Below the pieces are notes generated by a model. The model was not told where the DNA came from. It did no database searches and worked only from the letters and a program-made list of their open reading frames with translations. From the NCBI GenBank assembly GCA_032158125.1, contig JASKOT010000010.1, forward strand, positions 372,001 to 436,000: a stretch of 64,000 bases of DNA, written 5' to 3'. Origin of the DNA: Papiliotrema nemorosa (Eukaryota > Basidiomycota > Tremellomycetes > Tremellales > Rhynchogastremaceae). The number at the start of each line of letters is the position of its first letter. The stretch's first letter is position 1. A program made the translations under genes and the position numbers. Of the stretch, positions 34,342 through 49,246 are shown in pieces.

Positions 34342-35013
34342 TTATCGACCCTTTCGACCTTTGTTTTGGACGAGAGTGAATCCATCTTCGTCGACGACCG
34401 GTTCGACCTTTTCCTTTTCCTTTTCCCTCGGGACCAATCGAGGCGCCTCGTCTACATCCATTCCGTCGTCTTCTTCATCGTCGCTTCCCGACTCATCCTC
34501 TGACCCGTCCTCTTCTTCAGGGTCGGCACCTCGAGATACCTGCACTCCGCTCTTTCTCCTTGAAGCAGCTCGAGCTTCCAGCGCCGCGACGAACGACTCG
34601 GGGGTGGTGTCGGCCGGTGGAAGGAGGATGTCATGCCATAATTTGATAATGTCGTTTGCGATCGAGTCGATTGAACCATCTTCAATCTTGGCGTCGAATT
34701 CGTCGGTGATCATTTGGTTCAAAAGGTCACCCAAATCGTCCAAATCTAAAGCGGGATCTTTGGCATCTGCCGGATCGACTTGCAGAACCGGAGGATCCGA
34801 GACCGCAAGAGGGAGGTATGATGTTCGTTGTTCCCACTCGTCAATGATCGTCGATGCCATCCATGTTCGTTTCTCGGCAGATTCAGGTCCTCCCCATTGT
34901 TCAGAGACGGCGATGGAGAGCGCTGGCCAAATGTCGAGAATCGCCACGACACCTCGTGCGAATAGAAGGATGACAGGAGCTGGTCCAGCTGCGGGTTGGG
35001 ATGAAGAGGCCAT
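34342..35013 (-). CDS. TSR2: Tsr2 chaperone of ribosomal protein eS26
   Basis: Escortin that carries Rps26 to pre-40S particles. Single exon, 223 residues. The Tsr2 signature lies at the N-terminus: FARGVVAILDIWPALSIAV, then EQWGGPESAEKRTWM with the WGG triplet at 40-42, then a helical LGDLLNQMITDEFDAKIEDGS segment with VANDI-like follow-up (SIANDIIKLWHDIL). The tail is strongly acidic (EEEDGSEDESGSDDEEDDG), the usual Tsr2 feature that mimics RNA and binds the basic Rps26, and it ends in a basic KGRKGR. It is one of the few intronless genes here and is divergent from WBP1 with 199 bp between starts. Confidence 0.95.
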   Translation of the reverse strand: MASSSQPAAGPAPVILLFARGVVAILDIWPALSIAVSEQWGGPESAEKRTWMASTIIDEWEQRTSYLPLAVSDPPVLQVDPADAKDPALDLDDLGDLLNQMITDEFDAKIEDGSIDSIANDIIKLWHDILLPPADTTPESFVAALEARAASRRKSGVQVSRGADPEEEDGSEDESGSDDEEDDGMDVDEAPRLVPREKEKEKVEPVVDEDGFTLVQNKGRKGR

Positions 35014-35212
35014 TGTAGAGCGAGTGGATGGTGTAGATGAATGTCAAAAATCCTCCAGAGTAAGAGATGAACGGGATTATGTCACCCTCATATCGGCATT
35101 ATCTCCATGTGGCACTCTGACTTCTGATGCGGTCCCCCGCAGCACTCTATTGACCGTCGACCTCCACGTTGAGCAGACATCTTGAACTTGCTAGGTCTAC
35201 ACGTCGCAAACC

Positions 35213-37067
35213 ATGAGGTCCCCAGCTCTCCTCGTCGGCGCGGCGTTGGCATTCTGCAGCTCGGCATGGGCAAGATCAGCAACGGGCGACAGGGTTCTGG
35301 TGGTGCTCGAACCCTCGGTCAAGCAGGACGACTATTCCAAGCTCTGGTCGTCGTTGAAGGGTATGTCGGTTGTACAGAACTTAGGCATGGGCTGATGATC
35401 CAGAACGAGGCTTCGAACTCACTTTCAAGGGGCCTAGGGATGGATCTGCCGAGCTGCTACGGTTCGGCGAGAGGCAGTATGACCACCTGATCTTATATAC
35501 CCCCTCGACACAGTGTCAGTTGAGGAGCCCGCAGTAAAGACTGAGCTGATGCAGGACAGCCTATACATCATCATTATCACCAAAATCCCTCGTCGAAGCT
35601 CAATTCGCCGGAATCAACACTCTATACCTCCTCTCACCCGACCTCTCGGAAACCAACCGTGATCTATTTAGGGAGTACGATCTGGAGTTTGTCGAGAAGG
35701 ATCAAGTCTACCTCGATGCATTCTCAAACGCCTACCAAGCGTCGCCCGCAATCACCTTTTTGTCCACGGAGAAACACCTTGTCCGACAGGGCGACATGTT
35801 TACACCATCGACGGCGCTGGGCGGTAAGAGGACCATTGTCTATCCCTCTGGAACGGTCCACAGCACTGGTCAGAATCCCTACCTCATCGATGTTCTACAC
35901 GGCTCAAAGACCGGCTACGTGGGCAGCGACAAGGTATTGGATGCGGACGAAGCAGAGGTTGAAGCTGCCTTGACCAAGAGCAGCAAGGGTCCCGTTTTGG
36001 CGGGAAAGAAAGCCGCATTGGTGTCTGCCATGCAAACGAGGGATAATGTCCGGCTGGGATTTGTAGGTAGTGGAGAGATGTTCAGTGACAAGTATTGGAA
36101 TGCCGAAATCCCTCGGAGCTCCAATGTCAAGTGAGCCATATTCTAAGTTCCGGCTGATGGAAACAGTTTGATAACTGGGAACGGCGAGTTTGCCAACGAT
36201 TTCATTAAATGGGTATTTCAAGAGACCGGAGTGGTCAAGGTCGTTTCAACACACCACCACCGGGAAGGCGAGACAGAGCCTAGGGAAATGTACAGGAAGA
36301 AGGATGATTTGGTGAGCTCATTCTTGAAACGCTTGGCGACCAGCTCATATCCCAGACATACACCATCACTCTCGCTCAACACACAACCACCGCGAATGGA
36401 TCCTCATCATGGGAGCCGTTCCATGTTTCGGATATGCAGCTAGACTTTACCATGCTCGACCCGCATTATCGAACGGCTTTGGTAGAGGACTCAGGCAAGT
36501 CTTCACCTCACTCGACTGCGTACTCGGCATCGTTCAAGGCTCCTGATAGACATGGTGTTTTCAAATTTGTAGTCGAATACTGGCGACCTGGGTAAGTTTA
36601 CTTCTTCCTTCGGCACTGTGTTGGGCCACAGACGGGGCGTGGTGGGGATGGGACGAGAATGAGAGGGGACTGATCGTCTCCCATGGCGCTTACTCCTTTC
36701 CCTCTTTTCCTCCTGGACTTTATTCTCCACCTTGTCCATCTTGTCTTCCTTCTCCCCCTTCCACTGCTTCTATCCGTTCTCCACCTCGTTCTTCTCCACT
36801 CCGACTCGTCGTGACGACAAGGAGAGGCGTGTTTCAGTAGCTTCTCGAGAAGCGGCAACCGTGCTGATCGACAGATGGAGCTACATACGCACATCCGATA
36901 CTGCCTCGGTTGTTCCTCTGCGGCACGATGAACACCCTCGCTTTATCACAGGAGCATGGCCGTTCTACTCCGCCACGATCTCGGCGTCGGCGGCATTCCT
37001 CTTGTTCTCCGCTCTCTGGCTGGCAGTCGGGGAGGAGGATAGAAAGGGCAAAAAGAAGGCCGAATAG
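35213..37067 (+). CDS. WBP1: Wbp1/OST48 subunit of oligosaccharyltransferase
   Basis: ER membrane subunit of the N-glycosylation complex. Exons 35213-35360, 35404-35514, 35560-36130, 36167-36311, 36356-36591, 36875-37067 give 467 residues, the family length. Signal peptide at 1-20 (SPALLVGAALAFCSSAWA). Then DRVLVVLEP, FKGPRDGSAELLRFGERQYD, YDHLILYTPSTQ (the GATase-like core strand), TGNGEFANDFIKWVFQETGV, MLDPHYRTAL, HGVFKFVVEYWRPG. After a 283-nt intron the last exon gives RHDEHPRFITGAWPFYSA and one transmembrane helix, with a cytosolic KGKKKAE tail that carries lysines as in ER-retention signals. The last intron is six times longer than the others (36-45 nt); I see no coding content in it. 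All phases agree. Confidence 0.94.
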
Positions 37068-37318
37068 AAGTATGCGATCGTCGAGCTACATGCATACATA
37101 GCATTGCCACCGTCTAGGAGCTCGATTCCATTCACCAGCACAGCTCTATTGAACAATTCTCGAGGGACAGGAGCGCTTCGCAAGTGATTGTACAACTCGT
37201 GACGAATCTAAGAGGTGCCCGTCGGCTCGCCGAAAGAGGTCACGCATGTTGCATACGGTACGGAATGACGATGACGAGCACTTGTTTTTGCGCCTCTGTG
37301 CCAACTGGTCTCCAGCCT

Positions 37319-39377
37319 TTACAAAGAATTGGGTGCACAGGTAAATGGTTTCCGGGTGCTTCCAGAGCTACAAAGGTCAGCAACAACACGTCGAATAATC
37401 GAGTGAGCAGGGAAGCGCAGAGGAACGAGCATCGAGTACTCGCCGCCGTGGCCGCCGACTTCGGCTCTTTAATCCGTGAACTCCGTGAGGAGGTATGCGA
37501 CGGCCAAGACCAGGAACGTGGGACATGAGACACTCACTAATCGATTTTGATAGCCTCGATAGAGGTATATAGACCAGGACCGAGGATGAAAAGTCCGAGG
37601 CCGAAGATGAAGACGTTCACGATCGTAAGTGCGGTCCGCTTGGGACCTTTCCAGAGCTGTCCTCGGTACATGAGGAAGTATGAAATACTTTCGTACAAGA
37701 AGCCGAACCGATCGTCAGCATCGGGCAGGGTAGACGGTGAAAGGAGGTGTGAGCGACAGCGAGGAATGTGTGGAAGCGGAGTGGGCGAAGAAGACTTTGG
37801 GAGATGACACTTACGAATGAATCAAATACTGCTCCCATCAGAGATAGAAAATCACCCATCTATACCATCAGAAATGTTCTTGGACTCATGCTTCAGCTTA
37901 CGGAGGGGATAACACTGAAGATCAGCAGGGAGAAAAGGTGAAAAGCGACACGAATTCGCCACTCACTTTCCGAGCACAAAAGCCACCAGCCAGATTGCAA
38001 GCACAATAGCGATCCATGTGCCCCAACCCACCAAACTGTGACTGTGGGCATGACGCGTGTTTCCCAACAGTCGGTTGAAAACGAATTTCGAGGCCACATT
38101 GCTGTAGATTCCTCCGATGACGACCGTCGGGATCAGAACGAACACGAAAGCGCTCTTTCGAGCCCAGGGTTCCGAGAGGGAACCGATCACAGGCGCAGTA
38201 GCGTATTGACCGAGATATTTGTATCCGACCGCCGCGGTGATGCAGAAGAGGATAAGCTCCATGATCGTCAAAGCAGTGAGGGCTTTAGGGAAATCTTCCG
38301 GATTTTTCATTTCCGCGATGAAAGATGGGTAAAGGACCTGTCCGATGAAAAGAAAGGTGATACCAGTCGATAAGACAAGAAGATTGCGAGAAGGGCATCT
38401 AGACTCACTTGAGGACAGCGTTGAGTCCATTGACAAATCCAGGACCGCCGTTGGGCAGACCGATGGAAGTCGTCACCTCTCCCAAAGAAGGATAGTTGCC
38501 ACCATATCCGTACAACGGATGATCCTCGATTCCAACGTAGATCAAAGAGAGCAGGATAGCGATAGCCATGCTCGATGCGGAGACGATGGACATCAGGGAC
38601 ACATGGTTGAGGGTCCGTGGGAGAGAGACAATGACTACGATCAGTGATATTCCAAGGCCGGCCGGTCTACTCACTACCCAGGATCGCCGTGACCGCCTGA
38701 AAGACCACAGTGCATGCACCGTTGTCGCTGAGGGTGTTGAAGATCTTACTGCCGGTAAAAATATGAAAGCCAACATAATCAGCACTGTACGGGCGAGGGG
38801 AAACGGCCTAGAATCGTGGCAAGGCAGAAGGAAAGCTTACCTATCAAAAAGATGTTGTTGAGCAAAAGCATGATGGCTGTGAATTCGAATGCGATGGCTC
38901 CCCACTTGCCGGGCTACGGCATGAGTATACGATCGGTCGGATGAAGGAAAGGGCAGGTGGTGTACGCACGAAAAGAGTTCGAGCAACGTCGCAGATGTCC
39001 CGCGCCTCCGGATGCCTCATGCACCACTGCCACAACACGTACGAGGTGTACCATGTCAATATGGACATTCCAAAGGTGATAAAGAACCCAGCGACCCATC
39101 CTACTACACTCCAACTCCATGCGAGGGCGAGAATGGCAAGACAAACGTACTCCCCGAAGAGAAGTAAAGCGGCCTTTTGCCAACTCAACGTTCTAAACTT
39201 GATATCGTGATCCGCTTCTTCGACTCGCAGCTTGGTGATCGCATCCATGGGTATATCACCCCCTTCGACATCTCGTCGTTCCTTCTCCGAATTGGGCAAG
39301 GACCCGCTTCGAACGATCTTGGGTACCGGTTCCTTTTAATAAGCGACTATTTAAACGCCATGATCTGTACTCACCAT
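37319..39377 (-). CDS. Neutral amino-acid transporter of the Aa_trans (AVT/AAAP) family with three non-AG introns
   Basis: Eleven-helix amino-acid/proton transporter. Model exons (minus): 39377-39375 (ATG only), 39332-38970, 38913-38841, 38770-38678, 38634-38409, 38362-37967, 37914-37902, 37859-37815, 37707-37538, 37367-37319; 476 residues. Family blocks: FRTLSWQKAALLLFGEYVCL, GMSILTWYTSYVLWQW, MLLLNNIFLIG-FHIFTGSKIFNTLSDN, SLPRTLNHVSLMSI, NGLNAVLN-ITFLFIGQVLYPSFIAEM, VGYKYLGQYATAP, VIPSMGDFLSLMGA, SYFLMYRGQLW, ending YSGSTRKPFTC. The coding sequence is free of stops, yet three introns (38840-38771, 38408-38363, 37814-37708) end in TG, GG and GG where homology places the junction. The other six are normal GT-AG. 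An internal ATG (39248-39246) is an alternative start. Either a silenced gene, unusual splicing, or sequence error. Confidence 0.8.
37708..37814 (-). other. Transporter intron with 3' end GG instead of AG
   Basis: Donor GTAAGT, branch motif GCTGAC, then GATCGG at the inferred acceptor, where GATCAG would be ordinary. The junction gives FDSF-FGFLYESISYFLMY. No in-frame AG is available that keeps the conserved segment. Confidence 0.6.
38363..38408 (-). other. Transporter intron with 3' end GG instead of AG
   Basis: Donor GTGAGT; 46 nt long as expected for this gene; the inferred 3' end reads CGACTGG. The junction gives NAVLN-ITFLFIGQVLY, matching the family. The only AG inside would leave a 10-nt intron, and the next AG downstream deletes half a helix or shifts frame. 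Confidence 0.55.
38771..38840 (-). other. Transporter intron with 3' end TG instead of AG
   Basis: Donor GTAAGC is normal and a GCTGAT branch motif lies about 8 nt before the inferred acceptor, which reads ATGTTG. Only this junction gives IFLIG-FHIFTGSKI. The true AG sites nearby (38785-side CAG and the later GGCAG) put the following exon out of frame. Confidence 0.6.
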
Positions 39378-40085
39378 TTTGGGAATCGTATCAACTCTGT
39401 TATTATCACTTTGTCCTAGATAGATCGACGGATTCCAGAAGATTTAGCGTCGAGAATAACAAAGGGAATCCTACGAATGCCAGGCGGATGGATGGTTCAC
39501 TTAAGGCTGATTCCCGTGATCGGCGACAGGCAGCTTTTCACCCTCCGCTTTCGAGATTATCTGGAATTGGACCGAGCACCCAATCGATGGTGTCAACATG
39601 GCTGTGGATCGTCTGATTGTTTCCATAATACGGAATAACATCCTCTGCTCCAGCGCCCATAGCGCTGTCAAAACAACGACGTGTGTGCGAGTGTTGTCAC
39701 GCGGGTTTCCGGTGATTCGATGTCATTTTCAAGGGCCCATTCTGGGAATAGACATTTCAGACCCTTGGCGCTGAAGCATAGATAAATTTGCAACACCGCC
39801 CGCCGTCAAGGCCAGGCGCAGGAGGGTGGATGAGGTGATCCCATGACACCATGGCGCCATAGTAACCAGGAACTATCACATATCAGTTCAGGAAAAATGA
39901 TAATCGGGGTTTATTCTCCGAGAGAAGCAATTCCCCCACAGCGAAGATCTGGGAGCGGCACCCCGGCATATGACTTAGTTATACCACCTTGAGGAGGAGA
40001 CGCCTATTGCTCAGAAGCACGAATCTACCTTCACCTCATAGCATGTATGTATGTACATCTCTGCTCAGCCAAGTTACGTATCGCC
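39378..40085. other. Intergenic region, transporter promoter and GH5 3' end
   Basis: 708 bp with only short chance frames. No repeats or structured elements recognised. Confidence 0.45.
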
Positions 40086-42369
40086 TTACTGAGGCCCCTG
40101 TCCCTCTAACGCCATCATCTTGATCACCTGCATCTCCCCATCCGCCAGCCCCTTCATGAACCAAGTCTTGTAATGCCCTTCATCCCCACGGACAATCTGC
40201 GATCCCATGGCAGCCAAAGCATCCGTCATAAACTGACCGGTAAAGCCCAATCTGGACTGACCCATGGCTGCAAAAGTCTTGGCGGCGCGCCATCCATCGG
40301 CATACCCCTTTGAAATGGCCGCTTGTTCCGGGGTGTAGGATTGCTCGGGCTGGTCGTTGTCTCGCTTACGAGCGTGTCGTCTTGCAGCAGCACGACGGTG
40401 TCGAGCGGCGAATCGATGAGTGTTGAGATCGGATGCAAAGAGGAATGCTCGTTGGGGTAAGGCTCCGAGAATGTTTCGCTTCAGTCTCGACGAGGGGATC
40501 GTTGCTGTGTTGAGAAAGGGGCTTTGAGCTAATCTCACTGATGGGATGTCGCTTGAAGGGTCTTGAGCGTCAGAGCTGACTGGCGAAGAGTCGTATTCGG
40601 TCGTCGCGAGAGCTTCCGTGACGTGGTTATAGGTCGAGGCATCTTGACCGATCGACTCGAGCCAGTCTTCAGTTGTGGGCGGGGAATAGGCCGATTCGTC
40701 GGGCATGGACGTCCCGAAAGACAAGAAGGAAGGGTCCGAGGGGGTCTGTACATCGGGTGTAGACTCGTTGACGGATTGCAACGAGGCAATGGTAGACTTG
40801 GGGTAGGAGAAAAAAGTCGAAGGGAGCGAGTTTCCCACTGCCGAGGTGAAACACCAGTTGACATCCCCAGGACATCCTTCAGTCTTGTACGACCAGAAAG
40901 ACCATCCAGCCGTCGCATTGGTGTATGATTCCATTTGGCCGGTACAGAATTTGCGTCGGTCCCCGATGGGATCTGAAGAGCCGGAAAGCGCATCGCCGGA
41001 TAGCGCACAGGAGAATTCGTCAATGACAATGTTTCGTCGTTCCTCTGCTGCGGCAGCGATGATTTGTTGGGAAACTGATCCTTGGCCCGGGGAGAGGGAT
41101 GACGTGAGTTGGTTGGCGGGTGTCTTTTGCGAATCGGCATCGCCAAAGACAAAGTAGGAATGGTGGTCCAATACCACAAAATCGTTTCGTGTCGAAATGT
41201 AATCGGCAAATCGGGAAAGGTCGAATCCGTCGTGGATGTAAAATGGGAAAGCAGCAGCTTCAGGGGAGACTTGTCGCAAGACGGACAAGACGTTCGAGTA
41301 AAAGGAAGGGAGAGAATCGACGTTGCTAGGTTCATTCAAGAGTTGGATACCGACTACATTGTTGACCTTGACGAGTTGTTGAGTGAGGTAGGTGAGAATG
41401 TTGATGGTGAGTTGAATGTTGGTAGGGTTGTTGAACAGGTTTTGATTCCCGTCTGATGTCCCGGAATGCCCTTGACCATTCTGCGATCCAGGAGCACCGT
41501 GAAGATCCACAAGAATACCCAACCCGTACTTTTCTGCCCAATTGATGGCGCGCACAACTCGCGGCCACGAATTGGCATACACCTCTGCAACGCTCTCAAA
41601 GACTGTTCCCTGGCAATAATAGGGACCGAGTGACCAGCTACCGTCAGTGTTGATCAAAAGGCCACTCACTATCCAATAGGCAGCCTGACAGTGTTGATAC
41701 CGATACTCGCTAGATACTCGAAATCCTTCTCGGTGATCCACTCGTCCCAGTGCTTCTCCAACTCTTGCCGAGCACCATCCACCCCTCCCCATCCACTGGC
41801 GATATCATATTCCGCTTGTTTATTCCCACTGGCACATTTGAACAAGGACGGATTCATCCATTGTTCCTGGACAAACCAAGAGCCCAGATTGACCGATTGC
41901 TGTTGTCGATACCGATAGACCAGCGCCCGATTGGCATCGTATGGCGCAAAGGTTTCGAGAGGGATCGGACCAGGCGCATACGGGGTCACAGCGCACGAAT
42001 CGTCTGCCGCGGTGACAGTCGAGCTGTTGTCTGACGAGGGAGAATTGTCATAAGTCGTGGTTGTGCCGCTTGAGTCACTCGAATCGCTCCCATCAGAGTC
42101 ATCGGTAGAGGCGGCCCCTACCGTACCATAACTGACGTTCGCAGCGAGGATACCAGTGCCTCCACCTAAAAGACCGTTGAGTGCACCGGTACTACTTCCC
42201 AAGGTGGAGTTGACAAGACCGCCAACAGTGTCGACGAGACCGGATCCAATCCCGCCTACCACGGGAATGGGTTTCGAGATGGACGAGACGAGCCCGAGGG
42301 CTTGCGTCACCTGCAGCATTAGGATCGCAGAGTAGTCGGTCTTACCTTTTGCAGATCGATCAAAACCAT
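40086..42369 (-). CDS. GH5 family exo-beta-1,3-glucanase-like protein
   Basis: Glycoside hydrolase 5, resembling fungal cell-wall exo-1,3-glucanases. Exons (minus) 42369-42346, 42310-41670, 41637-40086; introns of 35 and 32 nt; 738 residues. Residues 1-120 are Gly/Ser-rich without a clear signal peptide (MVLIDLQKVTQALGLVSS), so secretion is unproven. The catalytic domain begins at about 150: VNLGSWFVQEQWMNPSLF, INTVRLPIGYWSLG, GLGILVDLHGAPGSQNGQGH, the acid/base Glu 324 in QLLNEPSNV, HHSYFVFG, the nucleophile Glu 429 in NIVIDEFSCAL and SFWSYKTE. Residues from about 490 on form a Ser/Thr-rich linker and a basic RHRRAAARRHARKRD segment, then a helical KGYADGWRAAKTFAAMGQ tail, unusual for a GH5. 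Identity to Exg1 or to the ergosteryl-glucosidase branch cannot be decided from motifs alone. Confidence 0.87.
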
Positions 42370-42788
42370 TGCGCAATATGTGGGCAAGAGACCAGCTCTT
42401 GTAAGGAGAGAATAAAAAGGGTGGACGGTAAAGGAAAGAAAAGGCGTCTCAGACGGGTCGAAAGGTTTCGAGAGCGAGTCTGGGGCAGAGAAATGAGCAT
42501 CTTGCGATCTTATACCACTTTGCAAGAGGCCTCGCTCTGCGAGACATCCTAAGAATCGACTTTGCCATCAATGCTCTGCCTGAAACACGAAATCGACCAG
42601 CCTCCCCGATGTATCAGTATCAAACGGTCACTGCCAAGCGTATCAGTGTGTTAGCCAGAAACCTTGTAGCGGTTCTCTATGCATTGTGATACTGGACTAT
42701 GCAATGTATGCAATCGTGGCGATTTATGCTTGTGGAGGAGGAGCAAATGTCCTCGTGTTTCGGTGTCTCACGTTGACCGTATGCCCGG
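42370..42788. other. Intergenic region, GH5 promoter and CHD1 3' end
   Basis: 419 bp. Only short frames; no recognisable element. Confidence 0.45.
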
Positions 42789-48083
<5,295 letters not shown>

Positions 48084-49246
48084 CTTGATGTTCTACTTTA
48101 TCTCATCAATTCCGCCGATGCGACTCGACGAGGCATGATGGTACGAATTATGCAGGGTGAGAGAAAAGTCCACGGGTGGGGGAGATGAGGTCGTGTCATC
48201 GGATCCTGGCTTGCGCATCGCTGGGTAGATGGTGTCCTACTCACCTCGATGCAGAGCTATCCGTCTTATGCTGAGAGTCGACCTCCTTGAGTCGACTCTG
48301 GTACTGAATGTCCCAATGAGACGTTTCGATCACGACCAACCTGACCCCATGAGAGGGAACCGGGGGGAGTCGAGGAAAAGAATGCTATCCTTCCCTTGTT
48401 GTCGTGACCGGTCGTTGGCAATGTCGCGTATGTGTCGAAGACGAGGTGCTATGCACGGTGGTTTCGACTCGTTGTTCAAGTTATTTATCCACGACGAGGA
48501 CGCTGATGACAAGCAAGGGCACGTCGTCGTCGGGCTGGGCTTTTGAATAACCGTTGCCCTGCCTCTACTGTGATTGGCTCCGCGTTCGCTGCTGCCGCTG
48601 CTTGCCTCCCCATCGTCGTCGTCAAATCTATCGCCGCCGCCGACGCGCCCCCACCCGTCCACGTCCACGTTCACCACCGATGTTCCGTCGGTCCCCTCGT
48701 CACCCGGAAGCATCCCACACTGTACCCTCTTTTCGCTTCTTCCCCCCGGCTACTCCCGCTGCTTAGTCTCAAATCCTCGCCTCGACATGCATGTCACTTA
48801 TACGACTCCGTCAATCAAATGCATGCGCGATTCTCTGCTCAATCACCGTTCTCTGCGGCTGACCTCTTGACTTCTCAGAATGACTTCAGTCGCTGCCACG
48901 AACCAGTCAACACGTCTCGATCTGCGGTGAAGACGGATCATCTCGTACACGACCTGCCTTTTGAGCTTTCCATGGGGGTGATTCCATGTAGCGCTGGGTA
49001 TGCCAAATTCTGATGTAGGAGCATCTTGGTACTGAGCGGAAAATGGTGACGTCGACACTTTTTTGTTTGTTGTTGCTGTCAGTGCCTGGCCGCCGAGCCA
49101 AGTCTCTTCAACCCCGTCGACCTCCTTGCGAGCATTCTCATCTCTCGGTCCTCTCGTTGTTGTCATTGTTCATTCGAGCCGAGGCATGCCCGGATCGTCC
49201 TCATAACGCAATCCCTCAGTTCGGTTGCAGCAAGACTGAGTTCACC
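48084..49246. promoter_or_regulatory. Divergent CHD1/CWH43 intergenic region
   Basis: 1.16 kb between divergent starts. A 156-codon plus frame (48543-49013) is Ala/Pro/His-rich at first and lacks motifs; not called. An in-frame ATG at 49043 lies upstream of the chosen CWH43 start and could extend that protein by 68 residues, but the extra part is basic and non-conserved. Confidence 0.45.

Noticed and set aside
48543..49013. 156-codon plus frame upstream of CWH43
   Set aside because: Low-complexity start, no motif, lies in the divergent promoter.
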